Positions 24,990 to 33,797 of a stretch of 64,000 nt of DNA are shown here, piece by piece. The notes below the pieces were generated by a model that ran no database searches, was not told where the DNA came from, and was given only the letters and a program-made list of their open reading frames with translations. The stretch is from contig NC_080717.1 of the NCBI RefSeq assembly GCF_019097595.1, positions 25,817,876-25,881,875 of the forward strand, written 5' to 3'. The stretch is from Hemibagrus wyckioides. Taxonomy: Eukaryota > Chordata > Actinopteri > Siluriformes > Bagridae. The translations under genes were made by a program, and so were the position numbers. Each line of letters opens with the position of its first letter. Within the stretch, counting starts at the first letter, position 1.

Positions 24990-25250
24990 GTAGCATTTTA
25001 AACATGGCTTTTGATTGATTTCACTCATCTTCAGTAAGCCCTTTGGTCAGGGTCACTGTGGGTCTGGACACCAACCAGAAACACTCCCTCACTCACACTC
25101 AGGGATTCGGATATAAATCATAATCTCCGGTGTCACCCAGTAGGTGACGGGTTTCATTCTGACTCCCGAGGTTTCTTTCTCATGTCCTCCTCTCAGGGAG
25201 TTTTGTTCTTGAAACCTTCACCTCTGGCTTGCTCATTAGGGATACATCTT
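24990..25250 (+). mobile_element. dispersed retroposon-like repeat
   Basis: CATCTTCAGTAAGCCCTTTG, GGTCAGGGTCACTGTGG and, further on, TCTCAGGGAGTTTTGTTCTTG and GGCTTGCTCATTAGGGAT resemble segments that recur together in fish genomes. There is no coding capacity. The family is not assigned. Confidence 0.45.
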
Positions 25251-25761
25251 CATGAATCTAGATAGATATCTGGAAAGCTCAAATGAAATTCGTTTGAATC
25301 GAGAGAGACAGAGGAAGGGTTGGGTTGGGTTGGGGGGGGGCAGGTAGGGGTGGTGTAGGAGAGAGAGAGAGAGAGAGAGAATTGAAGAGGAGAAAAGAGG
25401 AAGGAAAAAGAGAAGGAAAGCCATACAGACATGTGGAATATATGAACATGAAATTCTACAGAGACGATAAGCCAGGCTCAGTATGGAGCCCAGAACACTG
25501 CAGCTTTACTGTGGTACGATAATAATAAATTAAAATCCCGGTACAGTAGCATGTGCTGGCAGTTTGATGAATGCAAACATCCGATGACTCCAAACCACAC
25601 AACAGGCCTTATCCTGTTTATCGAAGATGAAGCACTTTGGTTGAAATGTTGAGTGGTTGATATCACAGTGTTACTGAATACTGAATCCATACGTTTGCTC
25701 TCCACATGGTTTCCGGGTAAAGAGAGGAACGATTTTTGGGAGGATTTTCAACCCTCTAGGT

Positions 25762-25957
25762 CAGGGGTGTCCAATCTTATCCAGAAAGAGCCGGTGTGGC
25801 TGCAGGTTTTCATTCCAACCAAGCAGAAGCTACACCTGATTCCAACTGTTTAATCAACTGATCTTGGCTTTCAGTAGACTCAGGTGTGGCTTCTGATCAG
25901 TTGGAATGAAAACCTGCACCCACACCGGCCCTTTGCGGATAAGATTGGGCACCCCTG
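25762..25957. mobile_element. hAT-type MITE with 8-bp target duplication
   Basis: It is a 196-bp element with terminal inverted repeats of roughly 58 bp that start CAGGGGTG(T/C)CCAATCTTATCC. It is flanked by CTCTAGGT on the left (25,754-25,761) and CTCTCGGT on the right (25,958-25,965), an 8-bp duplication with one mismatch. CAG ends and an 8-bp duplication are hAT hallmarks. It carries no ORF and would depend on a transposase in trans. Confidence 0.85.
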
Positions 25958-26486
25958 CTCTCGGTGAATACAAGGAGTACAGAAATGCTGTTCAGAGGAG
26001 GTGAAAAGGGTCGGAGGTGTAATGGAGAATATTTCATATGTTTATTTATGGAGTCTTCAGTGTAAGTGCTTTGTGACAGTCAGTAAATTTTCTGCTGCGT
26101 CGTCAAGTTTCTCTGAAAGAGGCTGATGAGGGAATGACTGTTTAACGCTGCTATAAAGTAAGAAGAGAGAGTTTTACAGATGTTCCCTCAACATGAAATA
26201 AATGACAAGCACTACATGTTATCCATTAATAAAGTTGTTTGCCAAAATGCTGTGGTGTATCAGGAACAAAACGTCTGGGTACGTGCTGTTATGGGAAAAA
26301 ATCAACTGTCTGACGTTAACAGTAACTTCTCGTGTGGCCGCATCACACTGCGTTGACCTTGATTATTTTCTGATAATATCCACGCATGTGTTGTTGTGTT
26401 CCTGTGTAATATCATGGTCAGACATGCTGTACTGATTATTCTGATACATTTTGATCATACAAAAAAAGCTTATGAGAGTGAAACCT

Positions 26487-26757
26487 GATATACTCTGTAT
26501 TGCCAAAAGTTCCTCCACACCAAACTCACTCATCCATGTCTTTATGGACCTTGCTTTGGTCACTGGTGTGCAGTCATGTTGGAACAGGAAGGGGTCATCC
26601 CCAAACTGTTCCCACAAAGCATGAAATTGTCCAAAATGTCTCAGTATGAAGCTGAAGCATTAAGAGTTCCTTTCACTGGAACTAAGGGGCCGAGCCCAAC
26701 CCCTGAATTCAATGATTTGTAGGGGTGTCCCAAAACTTTTATATATAGTGTATATAT
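26487..26757 (-). mobile_element. Tc1-like element remnant with transposase fragment
   Basis: The ends are TGTATTGCCAAAAGT and ACTTTTATATATAGTGTAT, imperfect inverted repeats. On the minus strand, 26,508-26,617 encodes a fragment with PFLFQHDCTPVTKARSIKTW and EFGVEEL, typical of the Tc1 catalytic region (the D of HDC being the second catalytic Asp). Most of the transposase is deleted. Confidence 0.75.
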
Positions 26758-27129
26758 ATTTTAACATAGCACTGATTTTCCTTCTTCATTTGTAAAGTTT
26801 TGCTTTAAACAGTGTATGTTTTAGGAATAATTTTGAATAAGACTCGTGAGGAATTCGGTGTATAAGTGTGTGTATAATGTCGTAAATGATTCATGGAGAT
26901 TAATTTCCTTTTCCTGTGTATTTTTTTTTATTTGTTGTTGCTTCAAGCTCGTCCCGTTTATGACGATTAAACTACAAATTTAGGATAAACATTTCTATAA
27001 GTTAATAAAGACCACGTCATTTAGTTAGACCAAAAATCAGCCCCGTTTTGTTTGTTTGTTTGTTTTAAACTGCCTGAATGTTGGAATTATCAGCCATGTC
27101 TTGTAACCGCCAGGACCAGCCCTCTTGCT

Positions 27130-27290
27130 CCGATTGGTCCTTAGGAGTGTCGATCATGCGCGCTCGACTCGAAAACCGCATTCTGATTGGTGCACGAAAG
27201 CGCACAATGGTTTTGGGAGACGCGATTGGCTGAAAAATGTAGGTTAGTGGCCCGACGGAAGAAGAAAAGTAGGTCAGAGACTGTGTGTGT
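27130..27290 (+). promoter_or_regulatory. bmal1: bmal1 core promoter with two ROR response elements and CCAAT boxes
   Basis: Two ROR/REV-ERB sites sit 30 bp apart on the plus strand: AATGTAGGTTA at 27,236-27,246 and a perfect AAAGTAGGTCA at 27,266-27,276. Three inverted CCAAT boxes (GATTGG) lie at about 27,133, 27,185 and 27,224. From memory, the mammalian Bmal1 promoter has the same architecture: a GATTGG box, a GTAGGTTA site and then AAAGTAGGTCA just before the transcription start. There, ROR proteins activate and NR1D1/2 repress, giving rhythmic Bmal1 transcription. This promoter is therefore likely rhythmic. The region is richer in CpG than its surroundings and has no TATA box. Confidence 0.85.
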
Positions 27291-27404
27291 GTGTGTTTAT
27301 GTCACAGTTCCCTCTGAGCTACACAGCGCGCGCGCCAGCTAGCTGAACAACATTAGCCGTCACATTAACAGCAGTGTTTAATGTGATGCTGTTTAACGCC
27401 TCGG
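27290..27404 (+). other. bmal1: bmal1 exon 1 (5' UTR; transcription start approximate)
   Basis: A GTGAGT donor follows position 27,404. The exon holds a start-stop element (ATG TGA at 27,381) and an ATG at 27,386 that stays open to the donor. Depending on splicing, that ATG begins an upstream ORF or an N-terminal extension of BMAL1 (see findings). The left boundary is estimated from the RORE positions only. Confidence 0.6.
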
Positions 27405-27577
27405 GTGAGTATCCTGAGTTCATAGTCTGGTTATTAAGTGAGTGTAAAGGAGAGGCTTGGTAATGGTGTTTCTTTTCTCTCAGAGTGGTACAGATGTTGA
27501 TTTTTCTGTTGTAGAAGGAGGAGGAGCGTTAGTGACATTTCTCTGGTAAACGTTACCTAAGTAGGCAAACCGTGCGC

Positions 27578-27612
27578 ATGCACACACACACGCACGCGCG
27601 CGCGCGCGCGTA
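27578..27612. repeat. alternating purine-pyrimidine tract (CA/CG), Z-DNA-prone
   Basis: Perfect ACACAC followed by CGCGCGCG over about 33 bp, 175 bp downstream of the bmal1 exon 1 donor. A shorter GCGCGCGC run lies inside exon 1 near 27,328. Confidence 0.7.
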
Positions 27613-27737
27613 TCTGTACTCACTGTGTGTCTGCTTTAATTTTCTTTATTCTCGTCATGGAAAAGATTTACCTCCCACTTCTCATGCCTTAAGGATTGGG
27701 TTATTTTTATAAAAAGGCGAAATGAAATTGTTGGATC

Positions 27738-28086
27738 TGCTCCACATCTGTCTCCACCTCTACCTTCATCTCTACCTCCACCTTCATCTCAACCTCTGTC
27801 TTCACCTCTACCTCCACCTTCATCTCAACCTCTGTCTTCACCTCTCCCTCCACCTTCACATCTATCTTCACCTTCACCTCTCCCTCCACCTTCACCTCCA
27901 CCTCTATTTTCACCTCCACCTTTATCTCTACCTCCACACCTATCTCAACCTCTATCTTCACCTTCACCTCTCCCTCCACCTCTGTCTTCACCTCTACCTC
28001 CACCTTCACCTCTGCCTCCACCTCTTTCTTCACCTCCACCTCTTTCTTCACCTCCACCTCTTTCTTCACCTCCACCTTCACCTCAC
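27738..28086. repeat. hexamer-based pyrimidine minisatellite in bmal1 intron 1
   Basis: About 58 tandem hexamers of the type CACCTC, TACCTC, CACCTT, CATCTC, AACCTC and TGTCTT. They are organised in higher-order 12- to 36-bp units, and the plus strand has almost no G. Both strands are stop-free in one frame (a His-Leu-rich and a Lys-Val-Glu-rich repeat), as expected from the composition. Confidence 0.85.
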
Positions 28087-28199
28087 TGCTCTGCTCCTGG
28101 CTTTGGCTTTAAACAGAAAAATCTTATTTACTTTAATAAGATTAGAATCTCTCAAAGACACCACAAATATAAGCATAAGTAATAAGTGGTATAGAATAA

Positions 28200-28225
28200 T
28201 TCAGTGATGAAATGTTTTCAGTATT

Positions 28226-28266
<41 letters not shown>

Positions 28267-28772
28267 TTGTATGATGACAAAAAATCTAGGCAAATATTGA
28301 TGTGGTTTTTGTTTTTTTTGTTTTGTTTTTTTGATAAAAATGGACAATTAATTGTTTTCAAAATGCCTCAGAGGAAAAAATCGGCCTTTTTTTGTTTCTT
28401 TTAAAAAAATCTGTTGGTTTTGGTCCCCAAAATCCTTTTCAAAGTTTTTTCTAAACAACATTTGCTTGTTTTTTCCCCCAGTAGTTCTAGACAAACGTTT
28501 ATACTTTTTTTTTTTTCCCTGGACAAAAATTGGCCTTTATGTTATTTAATTTTTTTTTAGTTATTTATTTTCTCAGATGTTCCTATTTTTATTTATTTTA
28601 AATATTTTCTCTAATTTTCTTGTTTTTATTTACTTTGTTTTCTTATTTTCCTATTTTTATTTACTTTATTTATTTCTTTTCACAAATGTTCTTATTTTTT
28701 TTATTTATTTAAATTATTTTCTCTAATTGTCCTTTTTTAGTTTAGTTTATTTATTTTCTCAAATGTTCCTTT

Positions 28773-28816
<44 letters not shown>

Positions 28817-28930
28817 ATTATTTTCTCTATTTAAAAAAAATTAATTCATATTTATAAACCAACTGTAGTGTGTATCCTTTTTTGGATAATCAGGTATTTT
28901 ATTTTATTTTATTTTTTGGAGGACATTGTG

Positions 28931-28963
<33 letters not shown>

Positions 28964-29170
28964 CTCTCTCTTATTTCATTTCATTTTATTTTAATTACTA
29001 TTTTCTTATTTTTCTCCTTTTCTATGTTAAATATTTGTTTTTATTGTCGGTTAGTTTTATTTTCATTTTTTGTAATAAATAAAATGTAACTATTTAAATA
29101 GAAAAGAAATTCCAGACATTAAAAAAAACTAAAAGCAAAAAGGTTTTTTTTTTTTAAACTAAATAAAACA
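28200..29170 (+). repeat. T-rich low-complexity block with ATT palindrome and diverged tandem units
   Basis: It has a self-complementary TAA/ATT run at 28,225-28,266. Three to four diverged units of about 60-70 bp (containing TTTTCTCAAATGTTCCT and AAATTATTTTCTCTAAT) follow at 28,560-28,830, then a TTTA run and a CT run at about 28,932-28,962. No gene was found. Confidence 0.7.
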
Positions 29171-29673
29171 CAACTTTTTTTGTTTTGTTTTTTACAGACT
29201 AATAGTCCTGGTGTACATTATTTATCTCCGAAACATCTTTGAGACTCATGATGTGATTATATTTTTTTCCGCCATCATATTGTTCCGGTTCTTTATTAAC
29301 AGTCAGTAATAATCAGTTTCTGATCGCGGTTTAGATTGGAATGGTTTGGTCTTTGGGCTGTGTGTCTGTAGATGCTTCGCTGCTGAAAACGACAGTGTGT
29401 GATCTTCATTAGAGGTTTAATGTGAACTGGTCAGTAAAGGTTTAAATGTTTTTACGATGTTTGGTGTGTGAAGTGTTTTAACGGTTAAACGGCAGACGGG
29501 ACGACGAGGATCGTCTGTGACGGTCGTCTTCAGTGATATTAATGCTTTTATAGAATTTAAAAAAAAGGAAATGCAGCTGTTTTATGACTGAGTTTAGAAG
29601 ACGTGCTGGGTCAAATGTCATGTGTGTTAAATGTGTAACTTGTTAGAGAGAGAGTGTGAGAGGGAGATTTTGT

Positions 29674-29727
<54 letters not shown>

Positions 29728-30082
29728 GTGTATGTGTGAGGGGGAGAGAGAGGAGAAGTGTGTGTGTGTGTGTGTGTGAGGTGAGAGAGAAAAGGAGTGA
29801 GAGAGAGAGAGAGAAGGTGTGTGTTTGTGTGAGGGGGAGAGAGAGGAGGAGTGTGTATGTGTGTGTGTTTGTGTGAGGGGGAGAGAGAGGAGGAGTGTGT
29901 ATGTGTGTGTGTTTGTGTGAGGGGGAGAGAGAGGAGGAGTGTGTGTGTGTGTGTGTTTGTGTGAGGGGGAGAGAGAGGAGGAGTGTGTGTGTGTGTGTGT
30001 GTTTGTGTGAGGGGGAGAGAGAGGAGGAGTGTGTATGTGTGTGTGTTTGTGTGAGGGGGAGAGAGAGGAGGAGTGTGTGTGT

Positions 30083-30124
<42 letters not shown>

Positions 30125-30157
30125 GAGAGAAGGTGTGTGTGTGAGGGAGAGTGTGTA

Positions 30158-31100
30158 AGTGTATTTGAGCAGGTTGGGTAGAGGGAACACAATGTTCCCA
30201 AGGCCATGCCTGGACAGACAGACAGACAGCACTTGTGGCCAAAAGTTTGTTCACCCATACATGTTGAACATCATGTCCCAAATTTATTCCCCCTGTGTTT
30301 CCTCTTATAATCAGCTCTACTTTTCCCTTCTGAGAAGCTTTCACTAGCTGTTTGGTGGCTGTGGGGATTAGTGTTCATTCCACAAGAGCATTAGTGAGAC
30401 CAGACTCTGATGTTGGGATGTTGACTCCAGTTCCAGTTCATCCTGCAGGTGTTCAGTGGGGTTGAGTCAGAGTCAGGGCTCTGTGCAGGACACTCCATGT
30501 CCACACCATGTCTTCATGGAGCTCAGGAGCATGGTCATGCTGGAGCAGGGTTCGAGAGAAATTGTAGAGCTACAGCACACAGAGACGTTCAGAAAAATAG
30601 TGTGGTAAAAGTTCGGGGAAGAAACACATGCAGTATGGCTGTGATGGTCAGGGGTGCACATACTTTTGTCCTCGTTGTTCTAAAAAAAAGTGTAATAGTC
30701 TGATTTAATTTTATTATTTATTTTTTTAATTATAGAACTAAACAGAACTGAAGCTTTTTAAAAATAATTAATTATTTTAATTAAAAAAATTTTTTTAATT
30801 GTTTATTTATTCATTTTAAATTTTTTGTATATATTGAATAAACACCAAACTCAGTTTAAGGGTTTCATTTCCCTTAATAGCACAGCAGATGCATCTGAAA
30901 TTAGCCTTGTACCAACACCTTGTAAAAGAAAACGCAGCTTAGGTTGCCAAGAAATAAAATAAATAAAATAAACCTTATTAGAATGTTTATTTATTGCCTG
31001 CTAAAATAAATCAACACTGAAAAGGAGGGGAAAAATGAAATGTAATTAAAACAAATAAAAAGTATAAAATGATGTCAGAATACTTGGTAAAGTGTATCAT
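30158..31100. repeat. duplicated single-copy segment, copy 1 (contains Tc1-type MITE)
   Basis: It is near-identical to 32,723-33,665 (offset 2,565 bp). I saw one substitution (T at 30,480, C at 33,045) and one extra T in a poly-T run. It carries a non-autonomous element of about 450 bp from GTGGCCAAAAGTTTGTTCAC (30,235) to about 30,685, related to the fragment at 7.1-7.3 kb, followed by AT-rich sequence. Confidence 0.9.
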
Positions 31101-31133
31101 GACTGTGTGTGTGTGTGAGAGAGAGAGAGAGGA

Positions 31134-31176
<43 letters not shown>

Positions 31177-31177
31177 A

Positions 31178-31208
<31 letters not shown>

Positions 31209-31210
31209 GA

Positions 31211-31250
<40 letters not shown>

Positions 31251-32651
31251 AGGAGTGTGTGTGTGTGTGAGAGAGAGAGGAGTTTGTGTGTGTGTGTGAG
31301 AGAGAGAAGGAGTGTGTGTGAGAGAGAGAGAGAGAAGGAGTGTGTGAGAGAGAGGAGTTTGTGTGTGAGAGAGAGAGAGGAGTTTGTGTGAGAGAGAGAG
31401 AAGGAGTGTGTGTGTGAGAGAGAGAGAAGGAGTGTGTGTGTGAGAGAGAGAGAAGGAGTGTGTGTGTGAGAGAGAGAGAAGGGGTGTGTGTGTGAGAGAG
31501 AGAGAGAAGGAGTGTGTGTGTGAGAGGGAGAGAGAAGGAGTGTGTGTGTGAGAGGGAGAGAGAAGGAGTGTGTGTGTGAGAGAGAGAGAAGGAGTGTGTG
31601 TGTGAGAGAGAGAGAAGGGGTGTGTGTGTGAGAGAGAGAGAGAAGGAGTGTGCGTGTGTGAGGGAGAGACAGAAGGAGTGTGCGTGTGTGAGGGAGAGAG
31701 AAGGAGTGTGTGTGTGTGAGAGAGACAGAAGGAGTGTGCGTGTGTGAGGGAGAGAGAAGGAGTGTGTGTGTGTGTGTGAGGGAGAGAGAAGGAGTGTGTG
31801 TGTGTGTGAGGGAGAGAGAAGGAGTGTGTGTGTGTGTGAGGGAGAGAGAAGGAGTGTGTGTGTGTGTGAGGGAGAGAGAAGGAGTGTGTGTGTGTGTGAG
31901 GGAGAGAGAAGGAGTGTGTGTGTGTGTGAGGGAGAGAGAAGGAGTGTGTGTGTGTGAGGGAGAGAGAAGGAGTGTGTGTGTGTGTGAGGGAGAGAGAAGG
32001 AGTGTGTGTGTGTGTGAGGGAGAGAGAAGGAGTGTGTGTGTGTGTGAGGGAGAGAGAAGGAGTGTGTGTGTGTGTGTGTGAGGGAGAGAGAAGGAGTGTG
32101 TGTGTGTGTGTGTGAGGGAGAGAGAAGGAGTGTGTGTGTGTGTGTGTGAGGGAGAGAGAAGGAGTGTGTGTGTGTGTGAGGGAGAGAGAAGGAGTGTGTG
32201 TGTGTGTGTGAGGGAGAGAGAAGGAGTGTGTGTGTGTGTGTGAGGGAGAGAGAAGGAGTGTGTGTGTGTGTGAGGGAGAGAGAAGGAGTGTGTGTGTGTG
32301 TGAGGGAGAGAGAAGGAGTGTGTGTGTGTGTGAGGGAGAGAGAAGGAGTGTGTGTGTGTGTGAGGGAGAGAGAAGGAGTGTGTGTGTGTGTGAGGGAGAG
32401 AGAAGGAGTGTGTGTGTGTGTGAGGGAGAGAGAAGGAGTGTGTGTGTGTGTGAGGGAGAGAGGAGGAGTGTGTATGTGTGTGTGTTTGTGTGAGGGGGAG
32501 AGAGAGGAGGAGTGTGTGTGTGTGTGTGTTTGTGTGAGGGGGAGAGAGAGGAGGAGTGTGTGTGTGTGTGTGTTTGTGTGAGGGGGAGAGAGAGGAGGAG
32601 TGTGTGTGTGTGTGTGTTTGTGTGAGGGGGAGAGAGAGGAGGAGTGTGTGT

Positions 32652-32689
<38 letters not shown>

Positions 32690-32722
32690 GAGAGAAGGTG
32701 TGTGTGTGAGGGAGAGTGTGTA

Positions 32723-33665
32723 AGTGTATTTGAGCAGGTTGGGTAGAGGGAACACAATGTTCCCAAGGCCATGCCTGGACAGACAGACAGACAGCACTTG
32801 TGGCCAAAAGTTTGTTCACCCATACATGTTGAACATCATGTCCCAAATTTATTCCCCCTGTGTTTCCTCTTATAATCAGCTCTACTTTTCCCTTCTGAGA
32901 AGCTTTCACTAGCTGTTTGGTGGCTGTGGGGATTAGTGTTCATTCCACAAGAGCATTAGTGAGACCAGACTCTGATGTTGGGATGTTGACTCCAGTTCCA
33001 GTTCATCCTGCAGGTGTTCAGTGGGGTTGAGTCAGAGTCAGGGCCCTGTGCAGGACACTCCATGTCCACACCATGTCTTCATGGAGCTCAGGAGCATGGT
33101 CATGCTGGAGCAGGGTTCGAGAGAAATTGTAGAGCTACAGCACACAGAGACGTTCAGAAAAATAGTGTGGTAAAAGTTCGGGGAAGAAACACATGCAGTA
33201 TGGCTGTGATGGTCAGGGGTGCACATACTTTTGTCCTCGTTGTTCTAAAAAAAAGTGTAATAGTCTGATTTAATTTTATTATTTATTTTTTTAATTATAG
33301 AACTAAACAGAACTGAAGCTTTTTAAAAATAATTAATTATTTTAATTAAAAAAATTTTTTTAATTGTTTATTTATTCATTTTAAATTTTTTTGTATATAT
33401 TGAATAAACACCAAACTCAGTTTAAGGGTTTCATTTCCCTTAATAGCACAGCAGATGCATCTGAAATTAGCCTTGTACCAACACCTTGTAAAAGAAAACG
33501 CAGCTTAGGTTGCCAAGAAATAAAATAAATAAAATAAACCTTATTAGAATGTTTATTTATTGCCTGCTAAAATAAATCAACACTGAAAAGGAGGGGAAAA
33601 ATGAAATGTAATTAAAACAAATAAAAAGTATAAAATGATGTCAGAATACTTGGTAAAGTGTATCA
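32723..33665. repeat. duplicated single-copy segment, copy 2
   Basis: Partner of 30,158-31,100. The flanking GGGGGAGAGAGAGGAGGAGT units and the CT run (32,655-32,682) before it also match those before copy 1. The duplicated unit therefore includes part of the minisatellite and is about 2.57 kb long in total. Confidence 0.9.
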
Positions 33666-33761
33666 TGACTGTGTGTGTGTGTGAGAGAGAGAGAGAGGAG
33701 TGTGTGAGAGAGAGAGAGAGAGAGAAGGAGTGTGTGTGTGTGTGAGAGAGAGAGAGAAGGA

Positions 33762-33797
<36 letters not shown>

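Noticed and set aside
27707..28207. Lys-Val-Glu and His-Leu repeat ORFs on opposite strands
   Set aside because: Both follow from one hexamer minisatellite. There is no start context, splice support or similarity to known proteins.
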